DNA of 64,000 nt from JANTGF01 sp963750735 (lineage in GTDB: Bacteria; Bacteroidota; Bacteroidia; Bacteroidales; VadinHA17), in the NCBI GenBank assembly GCA_963750735.1, contig CAVVRY010000013.1:8862-72861 (forward strand), read 5' to 3'. Under the pieces are notes generated by a model. That model was not told the DNA's origin. It saw only the letters and a list, made by a program, of their open reading frames with translations, and did no database searches. Position 1 is the stretch's first letter; every line of letters begins with the position of its first letter. Shown here piece by piece: positions 47,501 to 55,481 of this stretch. Made by a program: the position numbers and the translations under genes.

Positions 47501-47753
47501 ACAGTTCGTTATACCAATGGCAATAAGCCTGGCATATGGTGTGGCTGTTGGAACCGTTTTCATCCTTATATTCTTCCCTATTCTGATAATGCTATTGAAT
47601 GATGTCAGGGTATATGCCAGATACCTCTGGACAGGAGTCAGACCTGAAAAGGAAGAGGTTGAAGTTGCGATTATTCAACAGAAGCGTAAACTTAAATACG
47701 AGGAAGGCTCTAAAGAAACGGTTGATAAGGTTATAGTTAATCCACAGATTTAA
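44520..47753 (+). CDS. RND efflux permease, hydrophobe/amphiphile (HAE) type
   Basis: Inner-membrane proton-driven pump of 1077 residues with two repeats of one plus five spans and two large periplasmic loops. The first half shows YPGASPVEMEEGVTSRIEEA and GILVDDGIVIAENIYVHFER (Asp-Asp of the proton relay near 400), and the second half LWGIVALTGVIINDAIVFLA and a C-terminal GVAVGTVFILIFFPI. Length and layout match AcrB relatives, though the branch is one of the less studied HAE groups. Starts 2 bp after the adaptor gene. Substrates cannot be inferred. Frame intact. Confidence 0.95.
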   Translation: MRKIVEKFVEYPIYANLIILVVILAGTLSYINMKKAFFPETESRMITVSVLYPGASPVEMEEGVTSRIEEAIRGLIGIKEINSTSVENRSSVSIETTGEYPIDEILIEVKNAVDGISSLPSAAERPIVSKQRSRAMALFMELTSDENSNVDLMTLKNYAQRIEEDFFNSGVMSQISISGFPTPEISVEVKEEVLLRHNLKFDDIARAIQMNNRDVSGGQIKSDVEELLIRLRSRSADPNKIGEIIIRGEEDGSYLRVRDVAEVKKKFAETSNKSWINGKPGVSIRVEKLPEEDLEAITEYAREYMEAFNKKDNGVQLIMSRAFLDILHSRLKLLTDNGMLGITLIIISLSLFLSVRLSLWVAWGIPFSFLAMFIFANYLGVTINIMSLFGMILVIGILVDDGIVIAENIYVHFERGKTPMQAAVDGTMEVMPAVLTSVTTTIVAFSPLLFLGGTRMEMMFDMAIVVILSLFFSLFEAFLVLPAHLSNQRVLSQKSLDARHKGIKKYFEGLLVWLRDRIYKHSLIWLIRWRHAVIGIPIALLLITAGLFFGGHIKSTFFPMVDFDQFTVNVAFTPGDGEKQTEEFLFRFSDSIWAVNEDLKEELGVDIDIIERVNVNIGRSFSGQESGAHAGSINVYPVDLEGYPLTGFAIANMVRKKIGPVPEARKYTVGGRNRWGAPVSIGLMSKNLLELEEAKDYMMSRLDELPALKDINENIALGKQEVRLKLKPRAYFLGLDESTIANQVRQGFYGGQAQRLQEGRDELRVWVRYPQSDRLTLGQMEKMKIKTNSGEFPLSELAEYDLVRGPVAIRRYNGNREIRVEAETVDPFASVPEILEQISVEIMPDLLAQYSGISYTYQGQQKASNEALQKVTRYFAIAFVVIILLLILHFKSVNQTLIIMMMIPLSMLGVFWGHGIHGKPISLMSLWGIVALTGVIINDAIVFLAKYDGLLLEGKKVKDAVVEAGMVRLRPILLTTITTTIGMFPIILEKSVQAQFVIPMAISLAYGVAVGTVFILIFFPILIMLLNDVRVYARYLWTGVRPEKEEVEVAIIQQKRKLKYEEGSKETVDKVIVNPQI

Positions 47754-47775
47754 TGAATTTTAGAAATATTTCACA

Positions 47776-49086
47776 ATGGGAAAATGGATACCGGTAAATA
47801 GATTTACTTCATTTTTAATTTTACTTTTTGTCATTGGTTCTAATGCTCGGGCGCAGGAAGAGGACTTATCACTTGCTCTAGCCCTTGAAAAAGCTCTTGA
47901 CAACAACTATGGGATTATTATTTCCAGATCGGAGACTGAGATATCCACTGTAAATAATGCCTGGGGTACAGCTGGCAGGTATCCATCAATTGATTTTAGT
48001 GGAGGTTCATACAATAATTATGATATAAATAATACTGCTAATTTTTCAACCAACAGGCTTTCTGCAGGCCTCGGTTTGAGATGGACGATTTTTGACGGAT
48101 TCCGTGTTAAGGTAACAAAAGATAAGCTTAGCCAGCTTGAGGTCCTGGCAAAAGGCCGTTTGGCAGTAATTGTTGAAAGTACCATTATGGATGTGGTAAT
48201 GGCCTACTACCTGGTGTTGCTTCAACAGGAAGAACTGGTGGTATTAGAAGATGTAATGAAATTATCAGAGGATAGGTATAATTATGAACAATCACGCTAC
48301 GAGATTGGGAGTACAGCCAGTTATAACGTGCTTCAGGCCAAAAACGTGTACCTGAATGATAAAACCTTGTTTATGAACCAGGAAATGGTGCTCAGAAACT
48401 CTGTTAGAAACTTTAACTTTCTAATAGGAGAAGAACCTACCATGACCTGGAATTTTATTGAGGAATTTAAACCTGGAGATGCTAAGTACAAGCTTGGAGA
48501 TTTGCTCGATAAGATGATGGCCAGTAATCAGACCTTACAAAATCAATATGCCAACCTGGTTCTTCAGCAAAATGAAATAAAACTTAAAAAGAGTGATCTT
48601 TATCCTTCTCTGGACCTTTCAGCCGGTATTACTGATAGCTGGGCATATATTAACAGAGATAACTCTGATCCGACAAGAGGCAATGCATTAAACTCCTATG
48701 GAAATTTATTACTTTCTTACCCAATTTACACAGGAGGAACCCGAAAGAGAGCCATAGAAGTTGCCCGGATAAATGAGGAAATTGCGGATGTAGAGATTGA
48801 CCAGATGCAGCATAGCCTTACAAACCAGCTCATGAATACCTATGATTTCCATGAGGTGAGGGTAGCCCTGTTAGGGGTTGCTGAGGAAAGCCTGGAGGCT
48901 GCTGAGCTAAATATGCAAATTGCTGGTGAAAAGTTTCGTAGTGGTGCTATCAATTCATTTAACTATAGAGATATACAAGTTATTTATCTGACATCTGCAC
49001 TTAGGCGATTAGAAGCCATTTACGATGTAATTGATTCCCGAACAAACCTTACACGTCTTATTGGCGGCTTTATTACTGAGAATTAG
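47776..49086 (+). CDS. TolC family outer-membrane efflux channel
   Basis: Protein of 436 residues with signal peptide (cleavage after SNARA). Two outer-membrane efflux repeats of long helices: LALALEKALDNNYGIIISRS at the start, EQSRYEIGSTASYNVLQAKN (about 173-192) and the second-repeat AGEKFRSGAINSFNYRDIQV near the end. Completes the tripartite RND system with the two preceding genes. Followed by palindromic repeat sequences, not by a further gene of the operon. Confidence 0.94.
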   Translation: MGKWIPVNRFTSFLILLFVIGSNARAQEEDLSLALALEKALDNNYGIIISRSETEISTVNNAWGTAGRYPSIDFSGGSYNNYDINNTANFSTNRLSAGLGLRWTIFDGFRVKVTKDKLSQLEVLAKGRLAVIVESTIMDVVMAYYLVLLQQEELVVLEDVMKLSEDRYNYEQSRYEIGSTASYNVLQAKNVYLNDKTLFMNQEMVLRNSVRNFNFLIGEEPTMTWNFIEEFKPGDAKYKLGDLLDKMMASNQTLQNQYANLVLQQNEIKLKKSDLYPSLDLSAGITDSWAYINRDNSDPTRGNALNSYGNLLLSYPIYTGGTRKRAIEVARINEEIADVEIDQMQHSLTNQLMNTYDFHEVRVALLGVAEESLEAAELNMQIAGEKFRSGAINSFNYRDIQVIYLTSALRRLEAIYDVIDSRTNLTRLIGGFITEN

Positions 49087-49100
49087 AAGTGAATATAGAT

Positions 49101-49208
49101 GTCATTTCGAACTAATTGAGACCTGTCTGCCGACAGGCAGGAATCTTTGGATTAAGCTTCAAAAGCTAATATATTAGATTTCTCAGTCGCTTGCTCCTTC
49201 GAAATGAC
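49101..49208. repeat. Palindromic interspersed repeat with 11-bp inverted ends (MITE/REP-like)
   Basis: 108 bp bounded by GTCATTTCGAA (49101-49111) and its exact reverse complement TTCGAAATGAC (49198-49208). An inner palindrome CCTGTCTGCCGACAGGCAGG lies at 49122-49141. The ATTTCGAA ... AGATTTCTC arrangement is a repeat type seen scattered in Bacteroidota intergenic regions. No frame inside. Confidence 0.75.
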
Positions 49209-49239
49209 ATGTTTTGTTTTAGATGATGTTTATCATACT

Positions 49240-49271
49240 GTCATTTCGAACGAAGAGAGAAATCTGAAACC
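49240..49271. repeat. Partial second copy of the palindromic repeat
   Basis: GTCATTTCGAACGAAGAGAG followed by AAATCTGAAACC repeats one end of the 49101 element 31 bp downstream, without the opposite end. This suggests a truncated or nested insertion. Confidence 0.65.
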
Positions 49272-49337
49272 TATTCATTTTGAAAGATTTTTTTTTTCTT
49301 TCAAACCCTCATAAAACCTTTAACTTCTTCTTGTTTT

Positions 49338-49664
49338 TCTTCGCAGAAACCAATAAATATTGTGATTTGCAGAGGTATAAGGGGGCGAGGGTATTACAAT
49401 GGCCGGTATATTGATAAACAAATGTACTCTCTCCAATTAGAATACCGTATGCGACTGCACCCAAAATGGAGCATAGCTTTTTTTGGCTCAGGAGGTGAAG
49501 TAGCAGCAAATTCGAGAGAGTATTTTTCGGATTTTCATTTCAGTTTTGGTGGTGGAATCCGGTTTAAACCCCTAAAAAAGAATCCTACCATACTTCGATT
49601 GGATTACGGTAAAGGAGCCGGAACAAGTTCTGGAATCTACTTTGGCATAAATGAGGCGTTCTAG
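49338..49664 (+). pseudogene. 3' remnant of an Omp85 (BamA/TamA-type) outer-membrane protein gene
   Basis: About 100 residues matching the last strands of a surface-antigen barrel: CRGIRGRGYYNGRYIDKQMY (the barrel signature region), SLQLEYRMRLHPKWSIAFFG, FHFSFGGGIRFKPL and a terminal GIYFGINEAF. No N-terminus, signal peptide or POTRA region precedes it. Upstream sequence is low-complexity and then the repeats at 49101-49271, suggesting that rearrangement or repeat insertion removed the rest. It cannot be a functional protein. It is unrelated in position to the intact Omp85-like gene at 17779. Confidence 0.75.
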
Positions 49665-49774
49665 TTTGTGCATACCATCTTAAAAAAACTTTATGCTTAT
49701 TCTTTCGTTAAAGAGGATATAAAGGTATACACAACCGTTTGCCTGTGAATGGGTGTGTTTAAATTTTATGAAAG

Positions 49775-50989
49775 ATGAAAAAGCTTTTATTCATACTTAT
49801 GATTCTGGTTTTGGGGAGCTCGGGGTTCTCACAATTTTTAATAAGCGATTGCTGCACCTGCTTTTCTTATCAATATGGGAGTAATTCAGGCTACTTCAGG
49901 GACTCAACCATTCATTATATAATTGATCGTAGCAATGGGAATATGCTGGAAAGCTCATTTACAAGATATATTTACAGCAATGGCAAACTAGCAGAAACGA
50001 TCGGATATCGATTTGATCATGATTTTTACCGTAGAGAAGAATCATACATGCAGATAAAGAAGTTTAATGCCTATAAAAATGATACGGAAAGATTAAATTA
50101 TCGCTGGGATAAGAATTTCCAGAGCTGGAAAGAAAGTAGCAAGGGTGTAAATTACTATACGGAAGCCCAAAAACTCTCCCATACCGTGGATTTTAAGTTT
50201 AATGAGTATTCCAGAGCCTGGGAGAACAATTTTATGAATGAGACATTTTTGGAAAGGAATGGAGCCATCAGAACAAATGCTTCTAAAAAATGGGATGCGC
50301 CTTCTGGCAAGTGGATTGTGAAATCAAGAAATACATGTAAAGATGAGGTGGGCATACTTCAAAGAATATGCATATCGACAGAATGGAAGGAAGATGTAGG
50401 TAGCTGGGTGCAATCCCAAAAAACAATCAATCAGTTTAATTCCGACATGACCCTTGCAGAGACCTTCCTGTATACCTGGGATGAAGAAAATGATAGCTGG
50501 GGTAATTTACGGCATTTTGAGTATGAATATGATGCTTCCGGTAGAAAAAAAGCCTGGTTTAGCTGGGTTTATGATGAAGAAACCGGAGAAAAAGTAAGCA
50601 GAGGGTACCAACAATATATTTATGACAAGAACGGAAATAATTCGGAGGTATTAAGCCTCTCCTGGGATAAAGTTTCCAAACAGTGGAAGGTTTACCAGAA
50701 GCAGGTTCATTATTGGTCGAAAAATGGTGAAGGAAACAGCGGGGATGTTTTATTTGAATCACTCAGTGTTTATCCCAATCCTTTTAGCGATCAGGCCCGC
50801 CTTAGCCTTTCCGGCATTACCAACATTAAAAAGGTTGAACTCAGGGATATATACAGCAAACTGGTAAAGAATTATGATTTTGACAATGAGGAGGAAATAA
50901 TTATAACGCGAAGTGGATTAAAACCAGGGGTATATTTTATAAAAGTTTATGCGGACAAGGTATTCTCAACAAGGGTAGTTATTCATTAA
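49775..50989 (+). CDS. T9SS-secreted protein with W-D repeats and type A sorting domain
   Basis: Protein of 404 residues: signal peptide (cleavage near GFSQ), a tandem array of about 40-residue units (about 105-315) each with a W-D/E-x(5)-W core (RWDKNFQSWKE, KWDAPSGKWIVK, TWDEENDSWGN, SWDKVSKQWKV), then a C-terminal type IX sorting domain (SVYPNPFSDQARLSLSG to RVVIH, about 330-404). The sorting domain directs export across the outer membrane and surface attachment or release. No catalytic motif is seen; the repeats suggest binding or adhesion. Ordinary neighbours; its own transcript. Confidence 0.9.
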   Translation: MKKLLFILMILVLGSSGFSQFLISDCCTCFSYQYGSNSGYFRDSTIHYIIDRSNGNMLESSFTRYIYSNGKLAETIGYRFDHDFYRREESYMQIKKFNAYKNDTERLNYRWDKNFQSWKESSKGVNYYTEAQKLSHTVDFKFNEYSRAWENNFMNETFLERNGAIRTNASKKWDAPSGKWIVKSRNTCKDEVGILQRICISTEWKEDVGSWVQSQKTINQFNSDMTLAETFLYTWDEENDSWGNLRHFEYEYDASGRKKAWFSWVYDEETGEKVSRGYQQYIYDKNGNNSEVLSLSWDKVSKQWKVYQKQVHYWSKNGEGNSGDVLFESLSVYPNPFSDQARLSLSGITNIKKVELRDIYSKLVKNYDFDNEEEIIITRSGLKPGVYFIKVYADKVFSTRVVIH

Positions 50990-51093
50990 AGTACAATTCA
51001 ATCTATCAAGAAGGTTTTATTTTCCTTGCCAGAATTATAGGAATACCCCTCCAAAATTTTAAGATTGAAACAAAATAAACAATTTAGCTTTAT

Positions 51094-51648
51094 TTAAAAA
51101 TATCCCGTAATTGGAATCAAAGAGATCTCCAATTTAAATATTAAATCATCATCGCTGTCCTCTTCATGCACTTCGGCTAATTCAGGGATAGGCAAACTGG
51201 TGTTAAAAATATCATGCGTAATTTTCCAGGTACCATCTTCCTGCTTCCTCCAAATCTCAATATATTTCCCATTGTCTCCTGGTATATCATCTCCGAAATC
51301 AAGATTATATATTCCATAGACATACGCCAAATCTTCTGCTCCCTTAAGCTCATCTATATTAAACTCCATTTCAAAATCTGGGAATAAGCCAAAAAACTCA
51401 ACAATGTTATCTCTTCCTTTAACAGGGTCAGAATTTGGAGCTAAAACTAATGCATCCTCAGTATAATACATAACTGTATATACTGCAATATCTCCAGTTT
51501 CATTCATTAATTGCATTGCTTTTGCAGCGGTTTCCCGGATAGCAGCTTCGTCTTCTTCCGTAAATCTAACGGAAGTTTTTTGCTCACAAGAACTGAATAA
51601 TAAAATACCAGAAATAAAGAGCCCGAATAAAATTTTTTTGTTTTGCAT
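51094..51648 (-). CDS. DUF4440/SnoaL-like lipoprotein
   Basis: Lipoprotein signal (LLFSSC, Cys21) followed by an NTF2-fold domain of DUF4440 type: FTEEDEAAIRETAAKAMQLM, YTEDALVLAPNSDPVKGRDN and GKYIEIWRKQEDGTWKITHD. About 184 residues with an acidic tail (HEEDSDDD). Such proteins are ketosteroid-isomerase-like, binding small ligands; no catalytic residue set can be assigned. Stands alone downstream of the ABC-F gene's strand neighbours. Confidence 0.85.
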   Translation of the reverse strand: MQNKKILFGLFISGILLFSSCEQKTSVRFTEEDEAAIRETAAKAMQLMNETGDIAVYTVMYYTEDALVLAPNSDPVKGRDNIVEFFGLFPDFEMEFNIDELKGAEDLAYVYGIYNLDFGDDIPGDNGKYIEIWRKQEDGTWKITHDIFNTSLPIPELAEVHEEDSDDDLIFKLEISLIPITGYF

Positions 51649-51831
51649 GACAATGGGTTTTAGTGAAATGTATTGTAAAATTGACTTAAATCCGAACTGA
51701 GGGACAAAGGAGAGTTGTTTTTCAATATAACACCCTGTTAACGAATATATGACAATTTTATGAGAAAGTCAATAGTAAAATATTCTTTTTATGGAAGGTG
51801 TAATTCGTTTGTAATAAACTCCTGATTCTCA

Positions 51832-53727
51832 TTATTCAACAAACTCATCCAGGTCCATCCAACGCATGGTTTTTTCATCCAATAATTCCATTGTCGCTTT
51901 AACCTCAACTGAAATTTTTTCCAATTCCAGGTAATCCAGAACACCGGAATTCAGCGATACTTCAAGTTCCTTCTTTTTTCTTTCCAATTCTTCTATTTCC
52001 TGCTCCAATTGTTCATATTCTCGTTGCTCCTTAAAGCTTAATTTCTTCTTAACCTGAGGCTCATTCTTCTCCTTATCCTTTTTTGCTGATTTTTTGAACT
52101 GTTGAAGTTCAGCCCTGTCTTTTTTTACTTTGGCCTCCCTTTTCAATTGATACTCAGTATAGGTTCCGTAAAAATCAAGGATTCTCCCCTCCCCTTCAAA
52201 AATAAAGAAATGATCGACCAGCCTATCCAGCAAATACCGGTCATGCGAGACAAGAATAAGAACTCCTTTAAAACCGGCAAGAAATTCTTCCAGTTTGTTC
52301 AGTGTTAAGATATCCAGGTCATTTGTGGGTTCATCCAAAATCAGAAAATTAGGATTTTTCATTAGTACCGTTAAAAGGTACAAGCGGCGCTTTTCTCCCC
52401 CGCTTAACTTAGCCACCTGGGTATATTGCATTACAGGATTAAACATGAAAAATTGCAAAAACTGTGATACAGAAACGACCGAACCATTTCCCATTGTTAT
52501 TACCTCTGCGATATCCTTTAAAACATCTATTACCCTTTTTCCATCATCAAATACAATCCCCTCCTGTGCATAATATGAATGTACTATTGTTTCTCCGGTA
52601 ATTACCTCCCCTGAATCAGGCAACTCTATTCCTGTTATAATATTTAAATAACTGGTTTTTCCAGTTCCATTGTGCCCAATAATTCCAAGCCTTTCACCAC
52701 GATGAAAAGTATAATTATAGTCTTTCAATATTGTTATTTCACCATAACTTTTGCTGATTTTCTTTAGTTCCAGTACCTTTTTTCCCATTCTTGACATTTT
52801 AACGTCGAATTTGAGATCAGGATCTTGTTTATTTGTCTTTGCTTTTTCTTCAGTTCTGTAAAATGCATCTATCCTTGATTTAGATTTATGCGTCCTTGCT
52901 TTTGGCATCCGACGCATCCATTCTAATTCCTGTTTTAGCAATTTGCCTGCGCCTGCTGTTTCTGCACGTAAAACTTCTTCCCTGGCTGCTTTTTTTTCAA
53001 GAAAGTATGCATAGTTGCCATTGTATGCATATATTTTTTCGTCACTGAGCTCTAATATTCTAGTACATACCCTGTCAAGAAAATATCGGTCATGGGTAAC
53101 CATTAAAAGAGTAATGCTGGATGTCAATATATATTTTTCAATCCACTCAATCATTTCAATATCAAGATGGTTTGTTGGCTCATCAAGTATTAGAAGATCT
53201 GGATCATCGAGCAATACCAGAGCCAGAGCCAGTCTTTTTTTCTGGCCTCCTGAAAGTGTACCAACCTGCTGGTCAATCTGGGTAATTCTAAACCTGGCCA
53301 GAATCTCTTTCATCCTTCTTTCGTAATCCCAGCCATTTATTTCATCCATCTTTGCCGATAACTTCTCAAAGCTTTTTTGAGTTTCTCCAGAATAATTTTC
53401 AGATTGCTCTTTTACTGCCTGTTCATAGCTTTTGATCAAACTAACCGTCTCGGAATTTGTTTCAAGGATCAGTTGCTGTATACTTAGATTATCATCCAGT
53501 TCTGGCTCCTGGTCAAGCATTGACACCCGAAGGCCATCTCTAACTGCAACTTCACCAGAATCTGCTACATCTTTCCCTGCAAGAATTCGAAGTAAGGTTG
53601 ATTTACCAGCGCCATTGCTGGCGATCAGGGCCACCCGGTCTCCTTTGCTTAACCCAAAACCAAGGTTCTCAAAAAGGATCCGTTCTCCATAATATTTTGT
53701 TAAATCTTCTGCTGATAAATAATTCAT
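51832..53727 (-). CDS. ABC-F family ATPase (Uup-like)
   Basis: Soluble protein of 631 residues with two ABC domains and no membrane part. First: Walker A NGAGKST (about 38-44), signature LSGGQKKRLALALVL, Walker B LLILDEPTNHLD. Second: GHNGTGKT and LSGGEKRRLYLLTVL with ILDEPTNDLD. An interdomain linker with KARTHKSKSRIDAF and a C-terminal coiled coil (about 540-615) mark the Uup branch of ribosome-associated ABC-F proteins. It is the last gene of the ergothioneine/globin operon (45 bp after the globin gene). Confidence 0.95.
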   Translation of the reverse strand: MNYLSAEDLTKYYGERILFENLGFGLSKGDRVALIASNGAGKSTLLRILAGKDVADSGEVAVRDGLRVSMLDQEPELDDNLSIQQLILETNSETVSLIKSYEQAVKEQSENYSGETQKSFEKLSAKMDEINGWDYERRMKEILARFRITQIDQQVGTLSGGQKKRLALALVLLDDPDLLILDEPTNHLDIEMIEWIEKYILTSSITLLMVTHDRYFLDRVCTRILELSDEKIYAYNGNYAYFLEKKAAREEVLRAETAGAGKLLKQELEWMRRMPKARTHKSKSRIDAFYRTEEKAKTNKQDPDLKFDVKMSRMGKKVLELKKISKSYGEITILKDYNYTFHRGERLGIIGHNGTGKTSYLNIITGIELPDSGEVITGETIVHSYYAQEGIVFDDGKRVIDVLKDIAEVITMGNGSVVSVSQFLQFFMFNPVMQYTQVAKLSGGEKRRLYLLTVLMKNPNFLILDEPTNDLDILTLNKLEEFLAGFKGVLILVSHDRYLLDRLVDHFFIFEGEGRILDFYGTYTEYQLKREAKVKKDRAELQQFKKSAKKDKEKNEPQVKKKLSFKEQREYEQLEQEIEELERKKKELEVSLNSGVLDYLELEKISVEVKATMELLDEKTMRWMDLDEFVE

Positions 53728-53772
53728 GAGATTTTCTGTCAGTCTTTATCTTGAAAATACTTTAAGCGATAA

Positions 53773-54237
53773 TCACTTATCAAGCTTAAGATCCCGAAAA
53801 GGATGTGCCTTTGGGCTATTAACCACCCAGAGAGAAAATAGATTTAGGTAATTCCAAAATGAAATAACATACTCTTTTGGAACATTAAGTGCAGGCAACA
53901 AATCCTTATAGCAAGCCAGCCATATCTCCCTGGCCTTGCTCGTTATTTCAAAGGGTTCGTGTCTTTTGGTCATCATCGGCATGCCTCTGTTTTCTTTGTA
54001 ATAGGGATACCCGCCACATATCTGAATAAAGAAATCTGAGGCTCTTTGTTTTGCTTTTTCAAGCTCACCGATGGTTGATGGAAAAAGATGTTTGACATCA
54101 GATTTTACCAGCAGGTCATAATGATCACTGATTAAATTCCGCATGCCCTTCTCCCCTAACGATTTCAAAAATTCGGGATCAGGAAGTTGAACGTGTGGTC
54201 TTGATCCTTCCTTCCAATCTATTATTTGTAAATCCAT
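53773..54237 (-). CDS. Group II (trHbO-like) truncated haemoglobin
   Basis: Globin of 154 residues. Proximal His is His93 in MMTKRHEPFEITSKAREIWL, with Trp106 at the G8 position that defines group II truncated haemoglobins, and Tyr79/Tyr80 in the GGYPYYKENRGMP segment before it. These globins bind O2 or NO and act in NO detoxification or peroxide handling. It lies 8 bp after the DUF427 gene and 45 bp before the ABC-F gene, in the operon with egtB and egtD, consistent with an oxidative or nitrosative stress role. Confidence 0.85.
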   Translation of the reverse strand: MDLQIIDWKEGSRPHVQLPDPEFLKSLGEKGMRNLISDHYDLLVKSDVKHLFPSTIGELEKAKQRASDFFIQICGGYPYYKENRGMPMMTKRHEPFEITSKAREIWLACYKDLLPALNVPKEYVISFWNYLNLFSLWVVNSPKAHPFRDLKLDK

Positions 54238-54245
54238 TTTTTCAC

Positions 54246-54527
54246 CTATACAATAATTTTAACACCATTCCAGAATGCAATGTGCCCCTCAATGCTTTTT
54301 GCTTCTGCAGAGGCATTAGGATAATACCATGCAGCATCTTCATTTCTTTTTCCATCCACCTCCAGGGAATAATAGCTCGCTGTACCTTTCCATGGACAGA
54401 CAGTTTGTGTGCCTGATTCAACGAATAATTCCCTATTAATAGAATTTGGTGGAAAATAATGATTTCCTTCAATTATAATGGTGTCATTGCTTTCCGCGAG
54501 TATTTTATTGTTCCAAATAGCTTTCAT
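54246..54527 (-). CDS. DUF427 protein
   Basis: Small cytoplasmic protein of 93 residues, one complete DUF427 domain: MKAIWNNKILAESNDTIIIE, NHYFPPNSINRELFVES, TVCPWKGTASYYSLEVDG, AAWYYPNASAEAKSIEGHIA, FWNGVKI. The conserved CPWKG-x-A and AWYYP motifs are present. The function of DUF427 is not established. Here it lies 9 bp from egtD and 8 bp from the globin gene, in a tight operon with ergothioneine genes. Confidence 0.92.
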   Translation of the reverse strand: MKAIWNNKILAESNDTIIIEGNHYFPPNSINRELFVESGTQTVCPWKGTASYYSLEVDGKRNEDAAWYYPNASAEAKSIEGHIAFWNGVKIIV

Positions 54528-54536
54528 ATATATTAA

Positions 54537-55478
54537 TTAAGTTAATTGCTTTTCAAATAAGGCATTGCAAAAATATTTCCGACTATCGTAAAATAGCTTG
54601 TTAAGTTTTAAGCCCGAGCCTGCAATTATTTTTTGCAGAATCTGTTCATCATATTTCCTGGAGATCTCTGTATGAATTTTCTCCCCTTTTTTGAAGCCAA
54701 AAGATTCATTCAATTCCTTTATAAACACAACTTGTTCTTTTTCACTCTGTAGATAGCTGTATGCTACCCCTGCCTCTTCATCGTATTCAGGTTGGTGGGA
54801 AAAATTCTTAATATCAAATGTTCCCCCAAGTTCGTGGTTAATTCTTTTTAGTAAATTAAGATTAAATTCGGCTGTAATACCCTGATTATCATTGTAAGCC
54901 GGAAGTATAATATCCTTACTTTTTTTGAGATCTACACCAAGAAAAAACATATCTCCATTGTTCATTTTTGATGCAATATTGCATATAAATGACCTTGCCT
55001 CGTTATCATTTAAGTTCCCAATATTTGATCCTAAAAATAGAATGATTTTTTTTTCAGTACCTTTTAAGCTGTTTAATATTTCAAAATACTCACCCTGTCT
55101 TGCATCAATTTGCAATTCTGGCAATACACCCTTAAGTTTTTCTGATAGTGTATTCAACGCATTTGAAGATATGTCAATAGGTATAAACCTGAAATTCTTA
55201 TGCCTGATTTCCTTCAGCAGTTCAATGGTTTTTGTTCCATCCCCAGCCCCCAGCTCGTAGATCTCAAATGATTGGTTTTGAATTTTAAATGCCTCAATTA
55301 TTTTGTCAGATTGTTCGTTGAATATCTCAAGTTCACAATCGGTAAGATAGTACTCGGGCAACTGCATAATTTTTATAAACAGTTCATCTCCAACAGAATC
55401 ATAGAAATATTTTGAAGACAAAAATTTCGGATCTGATTCCAATCCTTTTTTAACATCAATGGCGAACGTACTATCCAT
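54537..55478 (-). CDS. egtD: L-histidine N-alpha-methyltransferase
   Basis: SAM-dependent enzyme that trimethylates histidine to hercynine, the first step of ergothioneine synthesis. Protein of 313 residues with SAM motif IYELGAGDGTKTIELL (about 73-88), LGSNIGNLN (about 152-160), and substrate-side segments LLGVDLKK-like (FFLGVDLKKSKDIIL) and HTEISRKYDEQ near the C-terminus. Length and order match EgtD. It begins 3 bp after egtB and precedes the DUF427 gene by 9 bp. Confidence 0.95.
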   Translation of the reverse strand: MDSTFAIDVKKGLESDPKFLSSKYFYDSVGDELFIKIMQLPEYYLTDCELEIFNEQSDKIIEAFKIQNQSFEIYELGAGDGTKTIELLKEIRHKNFRFIPIDISSNALNTLSEKLKGVLPELQIDARQGEYFEILNSLKGTEKKIILFLGSNIGNLNDNEARSFICNIASKMNNGDMFFLGVDLKKSKDIILPAYNDNQGITAEFNLNLLKRINHELGGTFDIKNFSHQPEYDEEAGVAYSYLQSEKEQVVFIKELNESFGFKKGEKIHTEISRKYDEQILQKIIAGSGLKLNKLFYDSRKYFCNALFEKQLT

Positions 55479-55481
55479 AGT

